Assembly: GCF_030863805.1 (NCBI RefSeq)
Contig: NZ_CP132957.1
Location: forward strand, 496,001-560,000
Direction of reading: 5' to 3'
Source: Kineothrix sp. MB12-C1
Lineage (GTDB): Bacteria > Bacillota > Clostridia > Lachnospirales > Lachnospiraceae
DNA length: 64,000 bases
The stretch's first letter is position 1, and every line of letters begins with the position of its first letter. The notes beneath the pieces are model-generated. The model was not told where the DNA came from. It saw only the letters and a list, made by a program, of their open reading frames with translations, and did no database searches. Shown piece after piece: positions 36,008 through 45,015 of the stretch. Made by a program: the position numbers and the translations under genes.

Positions 36008-37291
36008 TTATGATATTTCATCTATCGCTTTCCCAATATCATGGCGCATATATTTATTATCAAAAAGCACCCATTCCGTTGCTTTATAGGCGTTCTCTCT
36101 CGCTTCCTTAAGATCTCCTCCCTTTGCTGTAACTCCAAGAACTCTTCCTCCATCCGTTACAATTCCTTCATCCGTAAGTTTTGTACCCGCATGGAAACAA
36201 TAATATCCTTCTTTTCCTTCAAAGTTCTCGAGACCGCGTATCACGTATCCTTTCTCATATTTCACAGGATACCCATCAGATGCCAGAACAACACATACTG
36301 CTGCATTATCTTCGAATTGCAAATCTATTTCGTCCAGCCTGCCATCAATGCAAGCCTCCATCACTTCAATAATATCATTTTTCATTCTCGGAAGCACGAC
36401 TTGAGCCTCCGGATCTCCGAATCTGGCATTATATTCCAATACCCTCGGACCTTTTTGTGTCAACATCAGCCCGAAGAAGATAATTCCTTTGAACTCCCTG
36501 CCTTCCCCTGCCATAGCATCTACCGTTGCCTGATAGACGTAACGGTTACAGAAGTCCTCTACTTCCTTTGTATAAAAGGGACTGGGAGAGAAAGTGCCCA
36601 TTCCACCCGTATTCAATCCTTGGTCTCCATCCATCGCCCGTTTATGATCTTGGGCGGAGGTCATAGTCTTTACTGTCTTTCCATCTACAAAAGAAAGAAC
36701 TGAAACCTCTCTTCCTACCATGAACTCTTCAATTACTAACCGATTGCCTGCACAGCCGAATTGCTTATCCAACATAATCGCTGTAACGCCTTCCTTCGCT
36801 TCTTCCAGCGTCTGACAGATCAAAACTCCTTTTCCAAGAGCGAGTCCATCCGCCTTAAGCACGATAGGAAAATCCTCTTCTTTCAACTGTTCTAAGTAAG
36901 AAACAGCCTCCTTAGCATCATCAAAGTTCTCATATGCAGCTGTTGGAATACCGTATTTTTTCATTAAAACTTTGGAAAAAGCCTTACTTCCTTCCAGAAT
37001 TGCCGCATTTTTCTTCGGACCGAAGGCACGTATTCCTGCCGCTTCCAAGACATCCACAAGTCCTCCCACCAAAGGGTCATCCATACCGACAATAGTTAAA
37101 TCAATCGCTTCCTCTTTCGCAAAAGCAGCAATACGATCGAACTCCATCGCTCCTATCGGAACACACTGCGCAATCTGTCCGATGCCGGCATTTCCCGGTG
37201 CACAATAAATCTTCTCCACCTTCTGGCTTTTTGCTACGCTCGCTACTATCGCATGTTCTCTTCCGCCGCCGCCGACAACGAGTACCTTCAT
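36008..37291 (-). CDS. purD: phosphoribosylamine-glycine ligase
   Basis: The product has 427 residues from ATG 37291 ([15 protein letters not shown], the standard GARS start), overlapping the purN stop by 4 bp (ATGA). The ATP-grasp fold is evident from VLKADGLALGKGV, GDPEAQVVLPRM and FNARFGDPE-type motifs. It ligates glycine to phosphoribosylamine, step two of purine synthesis. It belongs to the purE-purM-purN-purD run. An upstream extension of 28 codons within purN is open but lacks the family's sequence. Confidence 0.96.
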   Translation of the reverse strand: MKVLVVGGGGREHAIVASVAKSQKVEKIYCAPGNAGIGQIAQCVPIGAMEFDRIAAFAKEEAIDLTIVGMDDPLVGGLVDVLEAAGIRAFGPKKNAAILEGSKAFSKVLMKKYGIPTAAYENFDDAKEAVSYLEQLKEEDFPIVLKADGLALGKGVLICQTLEEAKEGVTAIMLDKQFGCAGNRLVIEEFMVGREVSVLSFVDGKTVKTMTSAQDHKRAMDGDQGLNTGGMGTFSPSPFYTKEVEDFCNRYVYQATVDAMAGEGREFKGIIFFGLMLTQKGPRVLEYNARFGDPEAQVVLPRMKNDIIEVMEACIDGRLDEIDLQFEDNAAVCVVLASDGYPVKYEKGYVIRGLENFEGKEGYYCFHAGTKLTDEGIVTDGGRVLGVTAKGGDLKEARENAYKATEWVLFDNKYMRHDIGKAIDEIS

Positions 37292-37917
37292 CCTTCTATC
37301 CTCCTGCATTTGCCTTCTTTTATCTTTATTTTCCCCTGTGCAATCATTCTGATCGCTTCCGGCAGAATCACCCATTCCGCTTCTTCCATTACACGTTTTT
37401 GTAGGCTTGCGGCCGTATCATCATCCTCTACGGATACTGCCTTTTGTAAGATAATCGGACCGGTATCCGTTCCCTCATCCACAAAATGTACGGTAGCTCC
37501 TGTTATCTTAACCCCACGGGAGAGTACACCTTCATGCACCTTAAGACCATAATATCCCGTTCCGCAAAAGGCCGGAATCAAAGAAGGATGCACATTAATG
37601 ATTCTATTCGCGTAGGCTTTTATCATAGCCTCCGGAAGCACCACCAAAAAGCCTGCAAGTACTATCAAATCCGGCGTCGCTTCTTCTATCGTATGTAATA
37701 AGGCTTCATTAAAGCTATTCCTGTCCTCATAATCTTTCGGCGATACACAAACGGCGTCTATACTGTTTTGCCTTGCCCGTTCTAACGCGTAAGCATTTTT
37801 ATTATTACTGATAACCCGGACAATTTCAACATCCGTAATTGTCTTATTCTTTACTCCGTCAATGATTGCCTGTAAATTTGTTCCCCCACCGGAAACGCAT
37901 GCGACAATCCTTAACAT
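37288..37917 (-). CDS. purN: phosphoribosylglycinamide formyltransferase
   Basis: The product has 209 residues. It shows the GART signature: N-terminal [11 protein letters not shown], then [13 protein letters not shown] with the catalytic Asn-His, and [13 protein letters not shown] with the catalytic Asp. It transfers formyl from 10-formyl-THF to GAR. It overlaps purM by 7 bp upstream and purD by 4 bp downstream, consistent with tight operon coupling. Confidence 0.96.
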   Translation of the reverse strand: MLRIVACVSGGGTNLQAIIDGVKNKTITDVEIVRVISNNKNAYALERARQNSIDAVCVSPKDYEDRNSFNEALLHTIEEATPDLIVLAGFLVVLPEAMIKAYANRIINVHPSLIPAFCGTGYYGLKVHEGVLSRGVKITGATVHFVDEGTDTGPIILQKAVSVEDDDTAASLQKRVMEEAEWVILPEAIRMIAQGKIKIKEGKCRRIEG

Positions 37918-38951
37918 ATGGTCACTCCTTTTTCTCCCTCTGCTGTTGCAGTTTCCACATGTCCGATGATATAAGCTTTCTCACCCTCTGCAAGCAGAGC
38001 ATCTACTGCTGCTTGTGCCTGACTTTCCTTTACTGCTAAGATCATACCGAGTCCCATATTGAAGGTGTTGTACATCATCTTCTCTTCCAAATCCCCTGTT
38101 TCCTTTAAGAGTTTGAAAATAGAAGGGAGTTCATAACTATCTTTCTTTATCACTGCCATAACATTTTCCGGCAGCATTCTCGGAATATTCTCATAGAAAC
38201 CGCCGCCTGTAATATGGCTGCATCCCTTTATTGCAACGCCTGCATTTTTTACTGCTTTTAAAGCATTCACATATATTTTCGTAGGAACAATCAATGCTTC
38301 TCCAAGGGTTGTTCCAAGTATATCATAATGGGTGTTCAGATTGTCAGATGTCATCTCAAATACTTTTCTTACAAGAGAAAAACCATTGCTGTGAACTCCT
38401 GAGGAAGCAATTCCTACAAGTACGTCTCCGGGCTTTATATTCGCTCCTGTAATCAGATCCTTCTCATCTACCACACCTACGGCAAATCCTGCAAGATCAT
38501 ATTCATCTTCCGGATAAAATCCAGGCATCTCGGCAGTCTCTCCGCCGATCAATGCGGCACCCGACTGCAGACAACCTTCCGCCACTCCCTTTACAATAGT
38601 AGCTATCTTCTCAGGATAATTCTTACCACAGGCAATGTAGTCGAGGAAAAATAAAGGTTCACCTCCGGCACAAGCAATATCATTCACACACATAGCTACA
38701 CAATCAATCCCTACTGTATCATGCTTATCGAGCAAGAAAGCCAGCTTCAGCTTCGTTCCTACCCCGTCCGTTCCCGATACGAGTGTAGGTTTCTCCATAT
38801 CCTTAATGGCTGCGAGAGAAAAAGCTCCCGAGAATCCACCAAGTCCGCCAAGTACCTCCGGTCTCATCGTTTCCTTCACATATTTTTTCATTAATTCCAC
38901 TGACTGATAGCCTGCCTCAATATCTACACCGGCGTTCTTGTAATCCATCAT
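37911..38951 (-). CDS. purM: phosphoribosylformylglycinamidine cyclo-ligase (AIR synthase)
   Basis: The product is about 346 residues, the usual length. The N-terminal [19 protein letters not shown], the ATP-binding [10 protein letters not shown] and GTKLKLAF, and [19 protein letters not shown] are all typical. It closes FGAM to AIR. The start is one of two adjacent ATGs (38951/38948) behind GGAGGAG. It lies downstream of purE with a hairpin repeat in the 58-bp spacer, and overlaps purN. Confidence 0.96.
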   Translation of the reverse strand: MMDYKNAGVDIEAGYQSVELMKKYVKETMRPEVLGGLGGFSGAFSLAAIKDMEKPTLVSGTDGVGTKLKLAFLLDKHDTVGIDCVAMCVNDIACAGGEPLFFLDYIACGKNYPEKIATIVKGVAEGCLQSGAALIGGETAEMPGFYPEDEYDLAGFAVGVVDEKDLITGANIKPGDVLVGIASSGVHSNGFSLVRKVFEMTSDNLNTHYDILGTTLGEALIVPTKIYVNALKAVKNAGVAIKGCSHITGGGFYENIPRMLPENVMAVIKKDSYELPSIFKLLKETGDLEEKMMYNTFNMGLGMILAVKESQAQAAVDALLAEGEKAYIIGHVETATAEGEKGVTIC

Positions 38952-38982
38952 ATCTCCTCCACTGTTCACCCTATTTAATTTT

Positions 38983-39013
38983 GTTATAACTGCTCAGTAC
39001 CCTCACAGTTTAC
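38983..39013. repeat. dispersed hairpin repeat between purE and purM
   Basis: Arms AACTG...CAGTT surround a CTCAGTACCCTCACAG core nearly identical to the repeat at 18147-18174 near purL. The copy just reaches the purE stop codon. Confidence 0.55.
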
Positions 39014-39513
39014 TTATAGTTTTTGTATCCCACTTCCTGAAGCTTCGCATCCTTCGCCTGTACCGCTTCTCCAAGCGATGTGCCATACGCTTTCAGCTTC
39101 GCTAAAAGTTCTTCATCCGATGTGGCAAGAATCTTTGCCGCAAGAAGACCCGCGTTAGCTCCACCGTTAATTGCCACCGTAGCTACCGGAATACCGGAAG
39201 GCATCTGTACGATCGAATAAAGGGAGTCATTTCCTCCAAGAGACGTGGTATGCATCGGAATACCGATAACGGGCATCGGGAAAATCGCTGCGCACATCCC
39301 GGGTAGGTGAGCTGCCATTCCGGCACCTGCAATAATTACCTTAAATCCTTTCTCTTCCGCACTCTTTGCATATTCAAAAAATACATCAGGCTCTCTGTGA
39401 GCCGAAATAATTCTCATTTCATAAGAAATTCCAAGTTCCTCCAGAATATCAGCCGCCTTAGCCATTACCGACATATCCGAATCACTTCCCATAACAATTC
39501 CAACTTTCGCCAT
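39010..39513 (-). CDS. purE: 5-(carboxyamino)imidazole ribonucleotide mutase
   Basis: The product has 167 residues from ATG 39513 (MAKVGIVMGSDSDMSVM). Class I PurE motifs are present: GSDSD at the N-terminus, the catalytic His in ISAHREPD, and AGAGMAAHLPGM. It interconverts N5-CAIR and CAIR. It is the first gene of the purE-M-N-D group. A PurK partner is not seen in the window. No purine riboswitch was recognised in the short upstream region. Confidence 0.95.
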   Translation of the reverse strand: MAKVGIVMGSDSDMSVMAKAADILEELGISYEMRIISAHREPDVFFEYAKSAEEKGFKVIIAGAGMAAHLPGMCAAIFPMPVIGIPMHTTSLGGNDSLYSIVQMPSGIPVATVAINGGANAGLLAAKILATSDEELLAKLKAYGTSLGEAVQAKDAKLQEVGYKNYK

Positions 39514-39585
39514 TACCTTTTCTCCTTTGCTCTTTTCATGTATTCTTAGTTTACTAAACTTCTTAAATGATTGCAATCATATTAA

Positions 39586-41649
39586 TTATGAAAGGAAAGG
39601 TCTATTCAACTCTTCACAGCCATCCAGAACAAATCGCCCTTTTTCTATAATAGGAAGTATCTCCCCCTCTGCAGTCACTGCCGATAATTCTCCCAATTCA
39701 TCATAAGGGATCGTAATATCCGTATGACAGTTAAAATAAGCCTTTCTGCTGTCGTTCTTTCGAAGCACAGATACTTCGTTATCTCTGGCAATAATCGCTT
39801 TTCCATCGGGATTATATGTCATGCTGTCCTCTTCATGAGAATAACACGTATCGCCTACTGCGAAATGAGGTCCCATTTTCTCAGCGATAAGAATCGGCAG
39901 TTTATCTGCAATTCCATATTTCTTCGCCGCTATATAAGCTACGGTATTCGTCCCTATGGCAAACTCACCGAGAGGAAGTGTGTCATGATGGAAGAGGACA
40001 TTCTCCTTAATATATTTCCGGTTCTCCTCTTCCCGTTCGAAGTTCGCGCAACGATAGCTCGTTATCATACCGTCGGTAAAAATGATCTCCAGATCTTTAT
40101 ATTCCAGCTCTCCTAAAAACACTCTGCTTACATGTAAAATACCGGTTGTGCCTGTGAGTACCGGGGAGGTGAATACTTCTCCTACCGGAATATTTACATC
40201 TGCCACGCAGTTTTCAAAATTAGTCTCCTTCTGGGGATTTTCTAATTCATGCAGCATCACCTTTAGGTCTGTTCGATTCTCTCCCATCCCTTTAATCTGC
40301 ACATATTTTGCTTTATCCAGCGTATCGATAATAGTCTGCTGTATCGTCTGATAAAGTTTATAATCTAAAGTATTGATTTTCACGATTTCATCGAAAATTT
40401 CCTCGTATTGGTCACCGATAGGAGGTACCGGAAAAGCTATGATCGTAAAACTTCTTTCATCTCCCTTAATATATTCGTTCTGCAATTCTCCTGCTGCCGA
40501 CATATATTCCACCACCAGCTTCTGCTGTTTCTCAGAAAGGCGCAAAGCTTCTGCTTTTGTCTCGGGTACAAACGGTGTCTCCCCGAAAATTTCAACGACC
40601 GCAGGACCTCCATGTGCACCAGCCTCCTCTTTCAGATTCTCATAAGCCTTCTTCAATACCTCCAGCTTACGGTTCACAAACTGTTTATCGAGATACAATG
40701 CCTGATCATCCTTATGATCATAATCATACTGTTTGTTCGCACTTGTGCCGAAATAGCCGATTCGGTTCACTCCTTTATTGTGGAAGGCACTGACTCCGGC
40801 GCGGTAAATCACAGATTGCATTCCTATTTTCTCAAAGCCGCGCACCGATTCTCTGATCATACGCTCAAAACCCAAGGCATAGCGTATATTCACTGTCTTT
40901 TTCTTAGTAATGTCTTTACCGCCCACTTCAAAACCGATACGATACCCTTCCGTATAAGTATCCGCCATCAGTTTTATTTCTTCCGCTGACATTTCATTCA
41001 AATGCTTCGCCGTCTTAAGTTCACTATCCGTAATATATTCTCCGAAATAGTACAGATAACGCAAATCTTCCAAATCGCTTTCCATAATAATACGTAAAGC
41101 GAAATCCCGATTCGAGCAAAGCTGGTCTGCCAGTCTCTTCTCCGCTTCCGGCTCCGAATAGTCGCTGATGAACCAATAGATAATCTGCCTGATTTCCTCA
41201 TAAACCGGCAGTCTTTTCTCCTCTTCCCATGCACAGCTGAATGTCTGGTAGATTTCCAGAAATAATTCCATACGAATCAACATCTCGATAAGATCCTGCT
41301 CATAAGCAAATACGATTAAGCCCCTAAGCTCCGCATATAAAAAAGACAAAAGCTGCCCATATTCTTCGCCCAGCTCCTTTACCGCATAAGCCGGGTTCGC
41401 ATAACTCGTCCCGTAATTCTCCGGCAGCACATCTTCATACAGTTTCTTATTATGTGCCTGCAATTCTTCCATAGATGCCTGCTTCATTTTTCCGCTTTTC
41501 ACATATTCATAAGTATCCGCCATTTCCAGTAAAAATGCGGCCGTTCGTTCAAAGTATGTCCTATAATTCCCATCCAGACACTGTTCTTGTCTTACTTCCC
41601 TAATTCGTTCCAGGGAAAGTTCATATCTTTCTAATAAATTCTCATTCAT
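39586..41649 (-). CDS. M29-type aminopeptidase
   Basis: The product has 687 residues from ATG 41649 (MNENLLERYEL). The C-terminal half fits the thermophilic M29 aminopeptidase family: ENVLFHHDTLPLGEFAIGTN, KMGPHFAVGDTCYSHEED and the metal-ligand His/Glu/Asp pattern near the end. The N-terminal roughly 300 residues are helical and longer than in typical 400-residue M29 enzymes, a form common in Lachnospiraceae. It probably trims peptides in the cytoplasm. It appears monocistronic. Confidence 0.82.
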   Translation of the reverse strand: MNENLLERYELSLERIREVRQEQCLDGNYRTYFERTAAFLLEMADTYEYVKSGKMKQASMEELQAHNKKLYEDVLPENYGTSYANPAYAVKELGEEYGQLLSFLYAELRGLIVFAYEQDLIEMLIRMELFLEIYQTFSCAWEEEKRLPVYEEIRQIIYWFISDYSEPEAEKRLADQLCSNRDFALRIIMESDLEDLRYLYYFGEYITDSELKTAKHLNEMSAEEIKLMADTYTEGYRIGFEVGGKDITKKKTVNIRYALGFERMIRESVRGFEKIGMQSVIYRAGVSAFHNKGVNRIGYFGTSANKQYDYDHKDDQALYLDKQFVNRKLEVLKKAYENLKEEAGAHGGPAVVEIFGETPFVPETKAEALRLSEKQQKLVVEYMSAAGELQNEYIKGDERSFTIIAFPVPPIGDQYEEIFDEIVKINTLDYKLYQTIQQTIIDTLDKAKYVQIKGMGENRTDLKVMLHELENPQKETNFENCVADVNIPVGEVFTSPVLTGTTGILHVSRVFLGELEYKDLEIIFTDGMITSYRCANFEREEENRKYIKENVLFHHDTLPLGEFAIGTNTVAYIAAKKYGIADKLPILIAEKMGPHFAVGDTCYSHEEDSMTYNPDGKAIIARDNEVSVLRKNDSRKAYFNCHTDITIPYDELGELSAVTAEGEILPIIEKGRFVLDGCEELNRPFLS

Positions 41650-41736
41650 TCCAATAACCATACCCTTCTCATGACCTGCAGACTTAGGTGCAGGCACAAT
41701 ATTTGCAAGCGAAATAATCTCAAGTGTGAAAATCTC

Positions 41737-42081
41737 TTACATTATGTACGCTCCTGCATATAAAATAATACTGATGAGAGCCAATACCAAAATATTGCAT
41801 CCGATCCCCAAATAAGAGAACAGATAATACCTGTCCTTCTCCATCCGTGAAAGGATACCAAGGACCAGCCCTGCCAGAGAAAAAATTGTCACCAAGAAAA
41901 CCGCCGCTCCATATTGTGGAGCCGCTTCCCCATTATTTCTATAAGATAAGTAAATAGCTGCCGCCACCGAAATGATGGAAATCACACCGAGAACCACCGA
42001 CATAATCCCCTTATCTGTATGCCTCTTCGACGTGAAAATATATCCGTTTTTTCTTCTTGCCCGATAATTCCTACGGTTCAT
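41737..42081 (-). CDS. DUF6142-like small membrane protein
   Basis: The product is about 114 residues: a basic N-terminus (MNRRNYRARRKNGYIFTSKRH) followed by three hydrophobic segments. The pattern (basic leader, GIMSVVLGVISII, then two more helices) resembles the DUF6142 family of Clostridia. The function is unknown. It lies between the M29 peptidase and a terminator, on the same strand as the pyrE unit but separated from it by that terminator. Confidence 0.7.
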   Translation of the reverse strand: MNRRNYRARRKNGYIFTSKRHTDKGIMSVVLGVISIISVAAAIYLSYRNNGEAAPQYGAAVFLVTIFSLAGLVLGILSRMEKDRYYLFSYLGIGCNILVLALISIILYAGAYIM

Positions 42082-42093
42082 AATCAACCTCTA

Positions 42094-42119
42094 AAAGGGC
42101 ATCCTTTTCGGAATGCCCG
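42094..42119 (-). terminator. terminator of the small gene downstream of pyrE
   Basis: On the - strand, stem GGGCATTCC/GGATGCCC with a GAAA-type loop is followed by TTTT. It ends the pyrE-small membrane protein transcript. Confidence 0.88.
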
Positions 42120-42124
42120 TGCAT

Positions 42125-42277
42125 TTAAAATAATATTTTCGATTTGCCAGATAACAGCTTCGCGCCGCTTATAATAAGAAGAACTCCTCCGGTAATCCCT
42201 GCCACAAGTGATACGACACCGATTACAATATTGAGGGCCCCTGAACCGCCCATAATTTTATAAATTCTCTCTTCCAT
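42125..42277 (-). CDS. 50-residue membrane protein downstream of pyrE
   Basis: ATG 42277 with AAGGGG upstream gives a 50-residue protein, MEERIYKIMGGSG followed by one long hydrophobic hairpin (IVIGVVSLVAGITGGVLLII) and a short basic tail. The frame is open further upstream within pyrE, but that part lacks a ribosome-binding site. Very similar tiny membrane proteins follow pyrimidine or unrelated genes in Lachnospiraceae. The function is unknown. Confidence 0.65.
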   Translation of the reverse strand: MEERIYKIMGGSGALNIVIGVVSLVAGITGGVLLIISGAKLLSGKSKILF

Positions 42278-42293
42278 AATATAATACCCCTTT

Positions 42294-42968
42294 CTACTTC
42301 GCCCCATATGTTGCATAATATGTATCGATAGCTTCTTTGCATGCATCATCAATATAGATTGTACCATGATACGGTTTATTATACAAATATTCCACTACTT
42401 CATCCATAGTCACAATCGCGCTTGCAGGGAAACCATATTTATCTTTTATTTCGGAGAGTGCACCCTTCTCCCCCTGTCCTTTTTCCATGCGGTTTAAGGA
42501 AACAATAAGCCCTTTCACTTCCACATTAGCCTGCTTCTTTAGAATGGGAAAAGTTTCTTCAATCGACTTTCCGGAAGTGGTAACATCTTCGATAATTACA
42601 ACTTTATCACCATCTTTTAACTTACTTCCAAGAAGGATTCCTGTATCCCCGTGGTCCTTTTCTTCCTTTCTGTTGGAACAATATCTGACATCCTTACCAT
42701 AAAGTTCGCTGATTGCCATCGTCGTTGCCACGCTTAAGGGAATCCCTTTATATGCCGGTCCGAACAGCACATCGAAGTCCAATCCATAATTATCATGAAT
42801 CGCTTTGGCATAATATTCACCCAGCTTTCTAAGCTGAGTGCCGGTCACATACCCCCCTGCATTCATAAAAAACGGAGATTTACGTCCGCTTTTCAAAGTA
42901 AATTCTCCGAACTTAAGTACCTGGCTGTCCACCATAAATTCAATAAATTCCTGCTTGTAGCTTTCCAT
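42294..42968 (-). CDS. pyrE: orotate phosphoribosyltransferase
   Basis: The product has 224 residues. It contains the PRPP-binding loop VVIIEDVTTSGKSIEE and the N-terminal substrate region (GEFTLKSGRKSPFFMNAGG). It converts orotate plus PRPP to OMP. The ribosome-binding site AGGAGG lies within a small palindrome CCTGTAATTACAGG, so translation could be modulated by RNA folding. The second prophage begins immediately upstream, and integrase reads towards pyrE with no terminator between, so the native promoter may have been displaced. Confidence 0.96.
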   Translation of the reverse strand: MESYKQEFIEFMVDSQVLKFGEFTLKSGRKSPFFMNAGGYVTGTQLRKLGEYYAKAIHDNYGLDFDVLFGPAYKGIPLSVATTMAISELYGKDVRYCSNRKEEKDHGDTGILLGSKLKDGDKVVIIEDVTTSGKSIEETFPILKKQANVEVKGLIVSLNRMEKGQGEKGALSEIKDKYGFPASAIVTMDEVVEYLYNKPYHGTIYIDDACKEAIDTYYATYGAK

Positions 42969-43031
42969 CTTTTTAAAACCTCCTGTAATTACAGGCTTTC
43001 AAGCCCTTCGTCTTATTTAAAATTGCGCTAC

Positions 43032-43053
43032 TACACCATTTTTACACCATTTT
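43032..43053. other. putative att end of the second prophage with tandem integrase arm-type repeats
   Basis: Two perfect tandem copies of TACACCATTTT lie between the integrase stop and the pyrE leader, as expected for arm-type binding sites of a tyrosine integrase near an attachment core. The crossover core itself cannot be set because the other prophage end is outside the window. Confidence 0.5.
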
Positions 43054-43057
43054 GTGT

Positions 43058-44200
43058 CTAGGCTCTCTTTTGCTCCATCTTCTTCATTTCTTCGAACAGA
43101 GTGTCTTCTGTCGTATGAACATATAAATCCATTGTCATTTGAAGTGTACCATGTCCTAGTAGATGTTGAAGTGTTTTAGGTTGCATCCCATTTTCAATAG
43201 CGCGTGTTGCGAAAGTATGCCTAAAGGTATGAGGCGTAAAACGCTTAAAACTAGCATCTTTTTTCTGAATACTTTTTATAATCAAACCCATGCATTCTTG
43301 TACTAAAAATTGTTGCGTAGGTTGATTGTTCTTCGTAACAAACACAAGATCTTCATATCCTTCTAGTGCGACTTTTCCTCTGAAGACAATCTCTTGCTTT
43401 TGTATTTTCTGTTTCCTTAAAATCTTAATAGCTCTAGAGGTCAATGGAATAAGTCTTTTTCCATTATTAGTTTTAGTATCATGCATCTCAAATATGTACT
43501 TTCCATCTTTGCTAAAGTAACAAAGTGTATGTTGTACATGGATAACTTTTTTATTTAAATCAACATCAGACCATTGAAGACCACATAGTTCACCAACGCG
43601 CATACCAGTTTCAAGAGCTAATACAAACAGATTGTAGTAATACTTTTCTTCTGCCATTTTCAAAAACTTCTCTGTTTCACTTATTGTTAATACTCTTCTT
43701 TCCTTTTTATCTTCTTTCGAAACAATTGTATTAATTTGCTTTGCGACATTCTTAGTAATCAAATCGCTATCTAAAGCCTTATTAAGTAAATCAACTAATA
43801 TTTTCTTCGAATTACTACGCTCATTATCAGAGTCCAATTGATTTATTGCATCCTGCATAGTTACCAAATTAAGAGCCTTTAATTTTCTCCATCCTAAATC
43901 GGACTTGATACGTCTGTAATGGATTGCGTATGATTCTTTTGTCGAATTTCTACAATTCTTCTTACAAGTGTTTTGCCATATATCATACCATTCATCAAGC
44001 GTAATATCTTTTTTAATGACATTAACCTGTTTTTCGTCCTCGTATTGCTCAGTACGCAACTTTTGATTTATTTCATTATAAGTCTTGGCATATATGGTCT
44101 GTCTTTTGCCAAATCTGTTAACAAACCTAGCTTGATATAAGCCATTTTTTCGTTGTGAGATACCTTTACCTAATTCTTTCCCTTTAAGTGATTTTCCCAC
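43058..44200 (-). CDS. int: tyrosine site-specific recombinase (phage/Tn916-type integrase)
   Basis: The product has 380 residues from GTG 44200, which has AGGAGG at 5 nt. The N-terminal DNA-arm-binding domain (RKNGLYQARFVNRFGKRQ) precedes a core-binding SAM-like domain and the catalytic domain: Arg in ETGMRVGELCGLQW, His-x-x-Arg in HTFRHTFATR, His in LLGHGTLQMT and the nucleophile Tyr in DLYVH. It integrates and excises the element with the neighbouring excisionase. It is the outermost gene of the element and points at pyrE. Confidence 0.95.
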   Translation of the reverse strand: MGKSLKGKELGKGISQRKNGLYQARFVNRFGKRQTIYAKTYNEINQKLRTEQYEDEKQVNVIKKDITLDEWYDIWQNTCKKNCRNSTKESYAIHYRRIKSDLGWRKLKALNLVTMQDAINQLDSDNERSNSKKILVDLLNKALDSDLITKNVAKQINTIVSKEDKKERRVLTISETEKFLKMAEEKYYYNLFVLALETGMRVGELCGLQWSDVDLNKKVIHVQHTLCYFSKDGKYIFEMHDTKTNNGKRLIPLTSRAIKILRKQKIQKQEIVFRGKVALEGYEDLVFVTKNNQPTQQFLVQECMGLIIKSIQKKDASFKRFTPHTFRHTFATRAIENGMQPKTLQHLLGHGTLQMTMDLYVHTTEDTLFEEMKKMEQKRA

Positions 44201-44297
44201 CAGTTCCTCCTTCCTGTGCAAAATCGGGAAAAGAATCTTCGTTTGAACATTCAATGCCAATTTTATCACATTTATTACCTATTTTCAATTAGCAAAG

Positions 44298-44489
44298 CTA
44301 CATAATCTGATGTAGCAGCCATGTATCCAATCTTCCTTTATGAGCATATAATCTATTTCCTATTCTAATAGTAAATCCGTTTATAGGATTCCCCAATAAT
44401 TCTCTCGCCTTGGTCTGACCGATTCCCAAGTATTCACAAAATTCTTTAATATCCAATAATGCCCGTTTTTCTATTACTTCTGTTTTTAT
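44298..44489 (-). CDS. xis: Tn916-like excisionase, apparent AUA start codon
   Basis: The 63-codon product (KTEVIEKRALLDIKEFCEYL, then GIGQTKARELL and GNRLYAHKGRLDTWL) has the winged-helix pattern and length of Tn916-type Xis. GGAGG (44501-44497) is followed 7 nt later by ATA (44489), and there is no ATG, GTG or TTG at usable spacing. An upstream in-frame start (44624) would overlap the previous gene and add 45 residues not expected in the family. I infer initiation at AUA, or a mutated AUG. Xis would direct the integrase towards excision. Confidence 0.75.
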   Translation of the reverse strand: MKTEVIEKRALLDIKEFCEYLGIGQTKARELLGNPINGFTIRIGNRLYAHKGRLDTWLLHQIM

Positions 44490-44583
44490 AGTAATACCTC
44501 CAAAATCTATATTAAAACAAGGGTCAGAAATCCAACTAACCCTTGCTATATCATTAATCAATATTCTATGATTCCTTAAGTGA

Positions 44584-44850
44584 TTATATAACAGCGCAAA
44601 TATAAGCACCCTCCCAGTTTCCATTAGGCAGATGAACCCATACCTTTGTGCCTATAATCGGATTCAAATTTACACCATCTGTTACCTTATATCCACTTCC
44701 ATTAATCAATACGGTATATTTTTTCTTTCCGAGTCTGTCAGTAGTTATTTCTGTAACGACTCCTTGTCGATCATTGTTAATTAATTTTTCTAATCGTTTG
44801 CTGATTATTATTTCAATGCTATCTAGCATAACATCATTTAAATTACGCAT
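44584..44850 (-). CDS. small phage protein of unknown function
   Basis: The product has 88 residues, ATG behind GAGGAA. It has a short helical N-terminus, then a beta-rich OB/SH3-like region (GVVTEITTDRLGKKKYTVLI, then GTKVWVHLPNG). Similar small barrel proteins are encoded beside tape measure and baseplate genes of Clostridia phages, so a tail-associated role is likely but unproven. It lies between a terminator hairpin and xis. The end of the gene overlaps only the extended, improbable xis reading. Confidence 0.55.
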   Translation of the reverse strand: MRNLNDVMLDSIEIIISKRLEKLINNDRQGVVTEITTDRLGKKKYTVLINGSGYKVTDGVNLNPIIGTKVWVHLPNGNWEGAYICAVI

Positions 44851-44884
44851 TTCTTGTTTCCTCTATTTAATTTATTGCATAGAA

Positions 44885-44916
44885 AAAGAGCAGGAGATTA
44901 ATTCTCTTGCTCTTTG
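44885..44916. terminator. hairpin upstream of the small phage gene
   Basis: Stem AAGAGCAGGAGA/TCTCTTGCTCTT with a TTAA-type loop is flanked by A and T runs, so it could act in either direction between the moron gene and the xis-int group. Confidence 0.7.
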
Positions 44917-45015
44917 GGTTTAAGTTCTTGTTTTTAGAATAAACGTTCTCACTTTTATTTAATAATAAACAGTGGTAAAATATACCATATAAAATATCGT
45001 ACAAAGGGGAAAAAT

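Noticed and set aside
44298-44624. A 108-residue excisionase starting upstream at 44624
   Set aside because: It would overlap the 88-residue gene, has no matching Shine-Dalgarno sequence and adds 45 residues not seen in Tn916-type Xis.
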